Origin: Helicoverpa zea | Taxonomy: Eukaryota > Arthropoda > Insecta > Lepidoptera > Noctuidae | Direction of reading: 5' to 3' | Assembly: GCF_022581195.2 (NCBI RefSeq) | Contig: NC_061461.1 | Location: 11,036,001-11,100,000, forward strand | Length of the DNA: 64,000 bases | Shown here: positions 45,946-56,548 of the stretch, in pieces | Position numbering within the stretch: position 1 is the stretch's first letter | Layout of the letters: each line of letters starts with the position of its first letter | Notes under the pieces: generated by a model | What the model was told of the DNA's origin: nothing | Database searches by the model: none | Seen by the model: the letters and a program-made list of their open reading frames with translations, nothing else | Position numbers and translations under genes: made by a program

Positions 45946-47590
45946 TGTAAGTCCTAAAATAAGTTTGCATACTGAGCTTTTATACGCTCTACAGCCTGTT
46001 TTCTGCATAAATCTATATGACAGAATATCTAAAACAAAACTATGCCTACGTTCCAATTATTCTCCAACAAAACTACTACCAAGTTACAAGCCTAAAAGCA
46101 CCAATATTATTTGGAAATACTCTAGTTTTACCCGACATATCAAACAAGGGCGGATCATGTTACGTACCCTTATTAAACTCGTAAGGTAGACGAGTATACC
46201 CTGGGGTCTGACCTGAGTCTGAAATATCAGACGCCGACGACTCACTGTTGTCTAATTATTTTGTTTTCTTGACTCTGTATGTAGGTTGGTTTGTAAGGCT
46301 TGGGTTGTGTGTAAAAAGGTATAAGTGGGAGTCTGGAAACTATTTAGGATACTTATTTGAGTTACACTTTTTACTTACAAGTTATTCCGATTTTACTTAT
46401 ACGCGTGCACGTCATACTCAAAGTAATGTGAATCTTGGATTCTCATTTGCACCATCATTAAAACAATGCTCCTAGCTTGTACCTGTGCCAATACAATAGA
46501 GTTAATATATTGTTTTTTTTTTTAATGCGCGTATCTCAGAAGCTAGTAGTCCAATTAAAAAAGGAAACATTTTTATCTGCTGCACAGCTATTCCTACGGG
46601 ACGCAAAACTAGTGACAGAATAAAGCCTTTTTAGAAAAAACTATAGCAAACACTGCAAAAGAAGTTTCAATTAAAAAACAACGCCGAACTAATACCCAAT
46701 TAACGAAACATGAAGCCGAGCAAAGAAATTAAACGGAAAAGCAGTTCAGCTGATTTGCAAAACGTTATTGCGGCGGAAAAGAAATTTCCTCGAGTGGAAA
46801 AACTTGGAATTTGGGTCAATTGTTGGTTCCTGTGGAACATTTGTGGCTGAATCAAATGCATGGGGTTTTTTGTGGCAACTATCATGACGGTAGATGTATT
46901 TTTAACAAAAATGTTTCTGCTTTTGTTTTTTTTTTTTCTATAAGTGATTCACGCGTGATTATTTCACGAGACTGGTGTGTATGTATAAAAGACATACATA
47001 TTTTAAATTTCCGAGCCGCCATAAATTTTTGTATTTTATGCTACGTTAATACTTAGCTCCTTAAAGCTCATGCTTAGTAGCTCATAACTAAGTATATGAA
47101 TACTTAGTTAGACATAGTAAATAGGTATTTATGATATTTAATAAATTAACAATAAAATAATTATTTCAGGCATTGTGCCCATAATGGAGTGATTAAAAAT
47201 AAAGAGTAAAAATCATACTATTTAAGCTCGCAAAATATTGCTTTGATTTTTTGTTGATTAGATTTTCAAATCTTCGTCTTTGCAACAAGTCAAAATAACC
47301 AAATGATACTCTAAGTTTTAGTAAAACCAGGTGAAAATAACTTAAGCATAACTTCAGACCAAAATTGCAGTCTTGAGGTCCAAATTCGTGCCAAAATGCG
47401 CTATAGGCACTGTGAACTGCTAAACTTTGCCTTCAACTAGTCCTAGCCCGGGACAGGCTTAGCGAAGTTTTTGATTTAATACTTAATAAAGCCTAGGTTT
47501 CCTAGATGAAACCGTACGTTTTAAGAGTTTTGATCTTGGGAATAAATTTTGTCTTTAATGTAGGTTATATTAAGAAATAAAGGCTTATGT
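45946..47590. other. Mostly unassigned; one ATAATATTAGTAT-repeat remnant
   Basis: Around 46525-46612, GCGCGTATCTCAGAAGCTAG with CCTACGGGACGCAAAACTAG marks a decayed minus copy of the interspersed repeat. No gene is recognised elsewhere. Confidence 0.4.
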
Positions 47591-48004
47591 TACATTGTTG
47601 GTCGTAGCGGTTGCAAACCCGACGGGTTCGATTCTTGGGTTGGGTCGAAATACCCCTCCCCACTGGGGGGAGGCATGAGGGGCCTGCCGTGAGGCGGGCA
47701 ATCGCCGGTGGGGGACTGGATGCACTAGATTCCCAGACCCCCTCCACTCAGGCGAGGTCGGAGTGCCGCTGGGCCTTTTTAGTGGGTATACCGGGAACGT
47801 CGTTACCGGGGAGTCCCACATATCCCTCTCCCGTCCCCCGACGGGAAGGGCATGCGTAATAGCATTTTTTACCCAGCGACAACAAAAAAAAAAAAGGGTA
47901 GGGTCGAAATGACTTTGTGGTATATGGAAATATGCAGAATTTTGGAAGATCCTTGTTATGGATCTTTGGATTTTTGCCCTCCCAGGTTTGGGGGTGTGAA
48001 ACCA
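47591..48004 (+). mobile_element. tRNA-derived SINE-like element (second family), split
   Basis: GTTGGTCGTAGCGGTTGC and GACGGGTTCGATTCTTGGG give a Pol III-like head with a clear B box. The body continues after the insertion with GGGTCGAAATGACTTTGTGG to GATCTTTGGATTTTTGCCCT. It differs in sequence from the SINE at 5687-6070. The right boundary is approximate. Confidence 0.55.
47652..47900 (+). mobile_element. 249-bp GC-rich retroelement 3' end with 10-bp target duplication
   Basis: GGGTCGAAAT occurs directly before (47642-47651) and directly after (47901-47910). The insert starts ACCCCTCCCCACTGG, is GC-rich, contains TTTTTAGTGGGTATACCGGGA, and ends CCAGCGACAAC followed by a 12-A run and GGGTA. 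That is a 5'-truncated retroposed tail. Overlapping frames of 60-140 codons are composition artefacts. Confidence 0.7.
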
Positions 48005-48172
48005 CAATGTAATACCCTTGTTAACACCTCAATGTTGCAGTCGTTATTACAATTTCACGTCAGGAAAACGTATTCTTATCGAGTAAGCTAGTTAATTACC
48101 CAACAAGCCCCAGTATCAGAGTTTTCTCAAATCCACCTGACGACGTTTGCTGTGGAATTGTAAAAGTCTAAG
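48005..48172. repeat. Foldback fragment related to the 2.7-kb element
   Basis: 48090-48172 (GCCCCAGTATCAGAGTTTTC, CACCTGACGACGTTTGCTGT, GGAATTGTAAAAG) resembles about 26590-26680 in the right 2.7-kb element. 48030-48061 carries the reversed CAGTCGTTATTACAATTTCA with CGTCAGG. Confidence 0.5.
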
Positions 48173-48394
48173 TAAAAACCATGTTCGTTTGAGAATTTGT
48201 GCCTAGTTCCTTGTATAAACAAATTAACTCCTCCACTAAACAGTATATAATAAAAACAGACACAAAATGAATAATCTCCAAACTTTTTGAGCCACAATCC
48301 CTCACTCACTTTCACGTTTTTGTACCATCGCGTGCTACCATTATATCATCACACTTGGTAAGGGTAGGTAGGTATACAAAAAAATATACAAACA

Positions 48395-48795
48395 AATCCT
48401 ACTAATATTATTAATGCGAAAGTTTGTATGTTCGGTCCTCTTTCACGCAAAAACGACCGATACAATTTTCATGAAACTTGGCAGTAATATGGCTTATATT
48501 TTAATAAAAAGCATCACTATACCGCGTGCCCTGTTAATCACCACCGCTGCCCACGTCCCGCTCCCTGCTGGGACCATGGGGGTGCCACTAATAAGCTGGC
48601 CAGGCAAACCTAACCTGTTTGGATGTATGGATGTTTAATTCTCTTTCACGTGTAAAATACTAGTTTGATATTGATGAAACTTGGCAGTAATATAGCTTAT
48701 ATATCATAATACATATGGGCTACTTTTTATCTTTGTACGATTAGTTGTTCCCTTGAGACACGGGTGAAGCCGTGGGCGGAAGCAAGTATGATATA
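48395..48795 (-). repeat. ATAATATTAGTAT-ending repeat, minus copy with internal duplication
   Basis: It opens CCTACTAATATTATTAATGC and ends CACGGGTGAAGCCGTGGGCG then GAAGC. The block ATGAAACTTGGCAGTAATAT with GGCTTATAT occurs twice, at about 48471 and 48674. A GC-rich patch (48524-48610) sits between them and may be an insertion. Confidence 0.6.
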
Positions 48796-49139
48796 CTAGT
48801 CACAGTGGAAACGGGATATTAATTACGGGAGATTTATGGCGTGGTATGGTTTTCTTGCTGAGTATTATTAGCTTAGGAGGGTACTTCGAGGGGAATTTAT
48901 CTGTAGCACTGACAGAAATGGGTCCGAAAGCAAACATACGTAGGTATGAAGTAGGAAATTGCTTACTTTACAAATGAGTAAATTAAGTCCACTTTGGATT
49001 ATTTTACCTACTGGTTATGTTTAGCTGGCAAATTCGGATTTAAATAGAAAGGCTCGTCTAGAATATATTCACAGAGCATTGTAAGTTGTCGAAAAAGGAG
49101 AATTTAATCACGTAATAAGTAATAAACAGTTTTCTCATC

Positions 49140-49195
49140 CTTCTCCGTGTGAGAGGAGGCCTGTGCCCAGCAGTGGGACGATAAAAAGGCTGTAA
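49140..49195 (+). mobile_element. Non-LTR 3' tail fragment
   Basis: GTGTGAGAGGAGGCCTGTGC then CCAGCAGTGGGACGATAAAA and AGGCTG is the best-preserved copy here of a very common lepidopteran retrotransposon tail. Confidence 0.7.
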
Positions 49196-49204
49196 CAGAA
49201 CAGA

Positions 49205-49270
49205 ACAACAGTTTTCTCAAATCCTGACGTGAAATTGTAATAACGACTGTAACATTCAGGGACGCCAGAT
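49205..49270 (-). repeat. Second fragment related to the 2.7-kb element
   Basis: AGTTTTCTCAAATCCTGACG then TGAAATTGTAATAACGACTG and TAACATTC resembles 48115-48170. It is also the inverted partner of 48030-48061. Confidence 0.5.
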
Positions 49271-51209
49271 TTACGTACCCTCAGGCACAAAAGTACTATG
49301 ACATTGTGGCGTTATACCTGGGTTTTCAGAAGTGTTACTTCAATCAGACACTATATGAAATCCTTCAAAAGCAATGTAAGTAAAGTCACAAACCAAAGCG
49401 AGTCAAACAAACTCACCGTCCTATATACATTCATTGATTTACATTTGTATGTAAGAAGAGGTCTCAAACATCAAGGTATCTCATAAAACACGAGTGTGTA
49501 TCTCATTTACGGGCACTTGAGCCTCGTAACAAATGGCTGATGTCACACCGTAGCGTAACTTTGCGACTGGAAGAAATCGCTTCTGAATACTTTCCTTCAT
49601 AAGTGGAATGGGGGGAAAATTTCAAAGGAAATATGAAAGTAGATTGTTTTACAGGATATTCACAATCAGTTATTTTTAGTAAATAAAGGTTAATTAAAAG
49701 CTTAATGTCGCTACATTGCTCTTGGTCAAACGATCCCTATTAATCCAGTAAACTGCATTTATTTTTTCAATGTAAAATAAAGTGACAGAAAATAATAATT
49801 ATTATAAATATTTTTGTTGCCGTTTTGCTATTCAATGAGTCACAAAAAATGACCAAGAAAGTAATGAAAGATTTCATATAGTTACCATTGCATTTTTCAC
49901 ACCAATTTATCACTTTACCTTAACATACAGTAGTATCATAAAATCAGCGGAACCCGAACAAGCAACAGACTATTATAGTCTCACTGGAAATATAATGAGG
50001 TGTGTATACTTAAAGTAGCTTCAAGTTACAGCTTAGTATTGGAACTTGTGCTAAAATAACTTAAGCTGTTGTGTTACGTACCAAGCTATGGTAATGTTGT
50101 GTGCTATGTTTTTCATTGTTATTTAATCGTTGAGGGCTACCACAAAAATAGCTGAATCTATCTTGATAAAAGTCCATTCTTTTTTGTGAAACCGCAATAA
50201 AGCAAGTAGTATAAATAAACACAAAAATGAATACTCGAAACAACTATATTAACTTCATATAAATAAGAACTTTTTGGCAATACGGTAACATCACGTATTT
50301 CACTTATAAATGTCATTGATATATCAAATTCCCTTTTCTAATGAAAATAAACATAATAATCATAATATTGAATTGCATCATTTCCTTCTAAAATTATTTG
50401 CCAAAGTGAAAGATACCTTCATAATAAGATCGGGAAAATTCAAAACTTCAGTATACATTCTTATATCTTTCAAAAGTATAATAAGATTCTTCTTTCCAAA
50501 GCATTTGTAGGGCGTCATTATTTGCTCAAAAGATTTATTTATAGCTTTTAACAAAGTTATTATTTTGTATTTTAGAAGTTTATTTTGGAAGTGATTAACA
50601 GGAAATATCGTGATGAAAATATAAGGAATTCACCTCTTCTTTTAATATACTATAAAAAAGATAACACTGAAAATATATTTAATTAATAATGAGAAATAGC
50701 AAGAGCTTCTTCAGTTTGTTTTTAGAAAAAAATATAAAATTGAAAACATTGAATAATACTTTTTTGAAGACAAAAGCTGTAAATTCTTGTGTATGACATT
50801 CATATAAATTCCTCTTAAAATCAATACAAGATTGCATCACAATACAAAAAAAAAAAACAATAATACATAAACAAACAAATTGAAAAAGAGACGCTTTTAA
50901 ATAAAGAGGACAAAATAAATTGAGCACAGCCATAAATAAAATTTTGACTAACACATTTAATCAAAGCGTCCCAAATTCACTGTCCGCTAGACATTTTGCA
51001 TAATAAATAAAAACAATGTTACTGCAACAACTTCGTGTACGAAAAACCGAGGAAAAATACACGGGGAATATGATAAAAAACATTATAAACCGACTTGGCA
51101 ACTGGGCCCAGTTTTTTTGCTAGCCAATTGACACGGTTCGCGAAAGTGGGATTGTCGGCCAAGCGTAGGCCGACACCACAACATGAAATTTAAAAATACA
51201 TTCATCTAT
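49271..51209. other. Unassigned AT-rich tract
   Basis: No gene recognised. The minus frame 50679-50954 is phenylalanine-rich low complexity. Confidence 0.45.
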
Positions 51210-51414
51210 GATACTAGTCGTATTCCCGCGGTTTTACCCGCGTACCTTGAGAACTACTGCTCGTTTCGCGATAAAATATAGCTTACGTTACTCGGAAAGA
51301 GTGTAGCTTTTCAACAGTGAAAGAATTTTGAAAATCGGTTCAGTACTTTCGGAGCTTTTAGGCTACATACAAACGGACAAACATGAAAATGATTCCTGCT
51401 TTTATATTAGTATA
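51210..51414 (+). repeat. ATAATATTAGTAT-ending repeat, plus copy
   Basis: ACTAGTCGTATTCCCGCGGT and TTTACCCGCGTACC open it. GATAAAATATAGCTTACGTT, AAAATCGGTTCAGTACTTTC and ACAAACGGACAAACATG follow, and TTTATATTAGTATAAATT closes it. It is one of the more complete copies. Confidence 0.7.
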
Positions 51415-52564
51415 AATTACGATAGACTGACATGTTTTGTCTGATGTATGGAGAATAACTCTTCGATGGATTACTATTTCAATTACCGAGTTTAAGAGTT
51501 TTTTTGCTATTGTTTGAGTAGAATTTGTAGGTCATTGCGTCTGACCTATTGAATGTATCTTTATAGTTTTTCACAATCTGTTTTGTGTTTTGATTTGTAA
51601 TGATTTACGCTGTAAAATTCATGTGAACTTAAGAAGTTGAAGCTTATTTATAACTGAGTGATCTCAGATAATGATGAAATGTTGTGTTTCTTAAGAATTG
51701 GTGTGGTGAGTAATCAATAAATCGAGTTTTAGTATCAAGGCATTGAACTAGTTTTATAAAAGCCATGGTTTAGTTTTATCATTTAGTTTAGGCATCAAAA
51801 TGGAAATAGACAAAATACAAATTATTTCGGAAAATATATTTACGCTGCATTGCAAAAAATTTGTTGCGTAGTAACGCAAAACAATAGATCGTAATAGGAA
51901 AAGGCTAGGCAGATTATGGTAACCATTCCTTTATCATGATTTTTCTTTTTACCTTTCGAGACTCAGGTACAAAAACACAATCACAGCCCCCATATGATAG
52001 GATGTTTTGCAAAAATCTAAAAGGTATCTGATAACGGATTCGATTTCCATCGAGAGTACACGCAGGGTACAAATAGGGTCCATGTTAACCTTCCCCGCAT
52101 ACAAACCGTTGGATTTGGACTCCCAACTCACTGCGTGGTAATGACCTCCGAATGTATGTTTGCAGATTTTTTTGGCAGGAATTTTGCTGTTCTATTTTGA
52201 ATGTTAAGTTTTGGGTTTGATTTAGACTGGATTTGGTAGTGATTTGCTGTTGTTTGAGTTTTTTTTGTTATTATGCAAAGTTGAGAGTATGTTTGGGCTC
52301 ATAAATCAGTATAATGATGAATTTAGTACTTAATCAAGTGTTTTTACTTCGAACTATCGTTCTGCTATTTGAGACGAACTAAAAATATGTCGTTAACCTA
52401 AATAGAAAACGTCCAAATAGACGTTTTCTTCATAACTGAGAGTTGCCAAAGTCCTCTTCGTCCATAGATATATGAAACACAAGAACCGACTTGGAATATC
52501 TTAAAAAGTACGACATTCAAATTAAAGGAAATCGCTAACTTTTAATATTTAAGCGTTTTTAGGT
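51415..52564. other. Unassigned tract with a small hairpin
   Basis: AGAAAACGTC/GACGTTTTCT forms a 10-bp stem with a 6-bp loop at 52404-52429. No gene is seen. Confidence 0.4.
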
Positions 52565-52683
52565 GCAAAATTTATTTTTAAGTGCAAAATTTTGTATGTC
52601 GGTCGTACTTTCACACTAAAACTACTTAATCAATTTTAATGAAATTAGGTACACAATTAGTCTCGATGCTGAGAAAGGATATA
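52565..52683 (-). repeat. ATAATATTAGTAT-type repeat piece, host of a MITE
   Basis: AAAATTTTGTATGTCGGTCG then TACTTTCACACTAAAACTAC and TTTTAATGAAATTAGGTACA match the minus orientation of the repeat. The sequence appears to resume after the MITE at 53048 with TATAGAACTTTTTGCGAAAA. Confidence 0.5.
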
Positions 52684-53047
52684 CAGGAATGAATTTTAAG
52701 CAGTGCGCAAAAAAAAACTGGTGGTCCAGAATCGTAAACAGAACATATCTGCATCATCAGTAAAAAATTTTTTTTCATTCTTTTGTCCGCCCTAAAATCA
52801 GCAAAATATGGATACCAAGTATTCTTACGCGCACCGAGCGGAGCTCCGCCAGTAAACCGGTTTCGCGTTGCCGCCGTGCATACTATGACGACTGTGACCG
52901 TACTATCGGTTATAAAATAAACATCTTTCGATATCAATAACTTTTCTTTTTTGTACTAAAACACTACAAAATAAAAATATACGTATCTATAAAACTTATT
53001 CAACTATAAGTTGACAAAGTTTGCGCACTGGATAAAATTCATTCCTG
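52684..53047. mobile_element. 364-bp MITE with CAGGAATGAATTTTA ends, copy 2
   Basis: Same ends, same orientation and same length as 32624-32987. Most differences are single bases, except the middle GC-rich patch (about 52830-52850), where the two copies differ more. Flanking sequence GGATATA on the left and TATAGAA on the right supports a TA target duplication. Confidence 0.85.
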
Positions 53048-53110
53048 TATAGAACTTTTTGCGAAAAGTTGTTCTTCGGAGAAGTGGGTGACACTAGGAA
53101 ACAGCTATTT

Positions 53111-54825
53111 GGCTTATATTTCATTTATTTCAAACATCACATGACTTAGTAATAGAGGAAATAAAATAAGTGGTTTCTTATCCAGTATTTTAACCATTCC
53201 TTAGTCTTAAGCGATAGGATGGAACGTTCATTTGCTAATGATCGATCATCTATATCTGGGTATAATTAGTCCGTATTCTAGGGTAAGAGATCTGGGATAT
53301 CCTTTCGCAAACTGTCAGAGATGTGTCATTAGCCATTAGTATCTATCTATCTACATACATCAATAACTAGATTAGGAATACTTGTATCAAATTACAGGGA
53401 TATAATATGTCTGGGCATAGTTGATGTATCTGGTTATGGGATAAAGTATGATAAAATAAAACCTAACCCTCATTTCGGGAAAACGTTTTCAGTATTTTGA
53501 TTAGGGCTATTTATGGCAATAAATAAAAATAACACAACTGATGAATGAAATGTGGGTCTAATGTAAATATACCTTTTACCTACATTCCGAAATAGCTACC
53601 TTTGGCAAAGTCAAGCAATAGATCACGATTATAGTCAAACATGGTCAAACTATTGTCAACAATAGCCTTCAATGGAAATATGACGTCATATTATGTCCTA
53701 AAAATAAGTATAGTCCCGTCTTTCACAGCCTTACTTATGAAAGTCAAAATGAAATGTCTTAATGAACTTATGAAAGCTTGTATAACTAACGTATTTGTAC
53801 ATAAAGCTACTGACTGAAAATGAAGTTATTAAATTCATAGGAACATGTATACATACGCTATATGTTTAACTCTTGCAGATATTTGCACGATTGTATTTCG
53901 TAAGCACCTCTACATAACACAAAGTATAAAACCAAATAATCTTCGACCTTCCTATGACCCGTAAATTCAGTATCATCTACATAATAATGCGGGACGAAAA
54001 ACGAAAAAATCCTCCTTCAATAGAATCAGATTCGTAGAAAAAGGAATCACGAAAACTTTTATGTCACCTATTTATAGGAATCATATTGAAAATCGTCTTA
54101 TGTACAGTCAACTTCAGGTCAGTGGTAATAGTTTTATAGGAAAATCGTACTTATTACCATTGAGTTAAGGAGCATGACAGTTACCAGTAATGTGCAGTTT
54201 ACTGTACCTCGTTTTGACCATTCACTTGTGACTAATAGAAAATGAAGGATACGCCTTGAATGGACGTTTTTCTTGACATTCTCATAAATATTTCTTAAGA
54301 TATTGCTCTGAAAGAAAATCTGTTGAATTCAGAATGGTTATTTTCTAGTGGTACACTTTAAAGAGAGGAAATAAATTACGAGATGAAATATGTTTGAGAT
54401 TTTGAAATATATATTTTTCGCTTCTTCAGTTCGACAATAATTTAGGAGTACTAAGTGAACCTTGTTAAATATAAATGTAAATAGCCCTTCAATTTGGGAC
54501 TAGATCTAATTGGTAGAATCTGATTTTTATCCTTAAAACGAAGTGAGCCACCTACGCGTAATTTTAACTGAGTAAACGCTTTCACATACACACATGCACC
54601 CTGTTGAAATTGACGTGATTGTGTTGTTTCATCAATTTCATAGAATTTTGCCAATCTCTATAAACACTGTCATCAAATTATACTAAGTAATAGAATTTCC
54701 CAAACATCCGATCCAATTCAAAGGCCATTCATTATACTGAATGCAGTCTCCAATATGTAAATTCCCGACATCATTATTGCTGTGTTATCAGCCATGGGAA
54801 GCACCCAGTGTATAGTTACCACTAC
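53111..54825. other. Unassigned AT-rich tract
   Basis: No gene or bounded repeat recognised. Confidence 0.45.
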
Positions 54826-55180
54826 GGAGTAAGGAATGAGCGGAGATGCCATAATGCAGGTAGGTCAGGCGCCTTCTTCATAGTCAAATTCGTACATGCG
54901 CATGACCAATATGATCAGTTACGAGTTACGTCAATGATTGTTGATATTACAAAAAAATGAAGGCGTATAAGGGTGAAAACAGTAACGTTTCTCTTAACTC
55001 GCTCACCGGACAAGAAGCGTTATTAGCGGCACGTTCTTTGGAATCCTCCATTTTTTTTTAACTAATTCACCAATCATTCAAGACGAATCTTTGACAAATA
55101 TCTAAAGGAACCCAAACGCCACGGTAGAAGAAGGCGCTTCTACCTCCCTTATGCCATCTCCGCTCACCTTTCCTTCCTCC
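54826..55180. mobile_element. AGCGGAG-family MITE, complete copy
   Basis: The left end GGAGTAAGGAATGAGCGGAG with ATGCCATAA and GTCAGGCGCCTTCTTC is mirrored by GAAGAAGGCGCTTC, TTATGCCATCTCCGCTCACC and TTTCCTTCCTCC. These imperfect inverted repeats cover roughly the outer 50 bp. The interior is non-coding. Confidence 0.75.
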
Positions 55181-55443
55181 ATTTTACTACGTAATGGAAT
55201 ACGTCATTAGTGATATAATCAATCCAATGAAAGGATATAATATATCATTTGGTAAGCTGTGTCTGACTGATTCATATACTTGATTATTATCCTCCCAAGA
55301 TTAATTGGAAGTGTGGTTTCTGATGACCGATGGTTACTACAATTTTTTGGCGTTAATGTATCCTATTGATAGACAACATTTTTACTTGTATTTATATCAA
55401 ACATAATCTTAGCGTTTTAAAATGATGTCAATCAAATCTTTTG

Positions 55444-55622
55444 TTCATCTTTACATCTGAATATAACTCTGTGTATCTGCGACGACTGTACGCTTAACTA
55501 TTGAACCGATCTAAATGAAATTAGGCAGATAGTGTAGACCCTATAAAAGGAAATAAGCTTTTTTTATCCAAATGCGGGAAGGATATTCTACGAGACGAGG
55601 GTGGAACCGCTAGTTTCATGAT
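55444..55622 (-). repeat. ATAATATTAGTAT-type repeat, minus copy
   Basis: TTGAACCGATCTAAATGAAA then TTAGGCAGATAGTGTAGACC and GACGAGGGTGGAACCGCTAG are the inverted core and head of the repeat. The terminal ATATTAGTAT part is lost. Confidence 0.55.
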
Positions 55623-56399
55623 GTTTTCTCAAGTTACATTCATAGATAGTACTTTTCCATATCATATTACAGAAGTCCAGCAGCAATAAGTTTATCAATA
55701 TGTTTGTCTACAATAGCCATATTTATATTTTTTATATTTTTTTTTATCAGTGAATAATAATAAAAATAAGAATATATTATTAAAACAGATATATTTTCGG
55801 CTCCGTTTGTGACCGTCTCACGAAATAAATCTTTTTCTACATAAATCCAGTGTTGATCTCACAATATTTAATATAAATCCAGATTAAGGTCAAAATGTCA
55901 GATATCTTATTATAAAAATCGTGTCTGAAATATTTTACTTACACAATATTATTTCTCACTACATTTAATTTTGTGAAATTAAATATTTTATTTTGTAGCC
56001 TTGTAACCTTGATATTTATCCTTATTAATTCAAAACCTATTTCAGCCCAGAGCCTCGTGAGCGGGTTTACCCAACTGAAACGAAATTGACGAAACCTATT
56101 CAATGGTTCTCGAAACGACCATAATTCAAATTATTATATTTTTAATTTAATTCGACTCTCCAATTACAATTGTATAGTCGACTGGTAATTATTCCAAAGA
56201 GTAAAATGGAAAAATTAAACCTATTGAGAAAAATGGAAATACACAAATAATAAAAAACCATAGTGTTATTATGGACAAAAGACAATGTTAACATAAATGT
56301 AAAGTGACTAGACTGGACAAGTATAGTGTTTGACATTAATTTATAATTATTAATTAATTTCTAAATTGCATGCCATCAGGCGAAACATAGCGGACTTAT
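55623..56399. other. Unassigned AT-rich tract
   Basis: Very AT-rich; no gene recognised. Confidence 0.45.
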
Positions 56400-56548
56400 G
56401 TATTACTAGCTGATCTCGCGAACTTCGTATCGTTCAAACCTTCTCTGGACCTCTACAAACATTTTAAAACCAAAATCAGCTCAATCGGCCCAGCCGTTCT
56501 CGAGTTTTTATCAGACTAACGAACAATAATTTATTTTCATTTATATAG
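56400..56548 (+). repeat. CTAGCTGATCTCGCGAACTTCG repeat, plus copy
   Basis: ACTAGCTGATCTCGCGAACT then TCGTATCG opens it. CAATCGGCCCAGCCGTTCTC and GAGTTTTTATCAGACTAACG follow, and CATTTATATAGATG closes it. This is the RTE/SINE-like pattern with a short AT-rich end. Confidence 0.6.

Noticed and set aside
47565..48007. Overlapping frames of 60-140 codons on both strands
   Set aside because: They span a GC-rich retro-insert and its SINE host; all are explained by composition.
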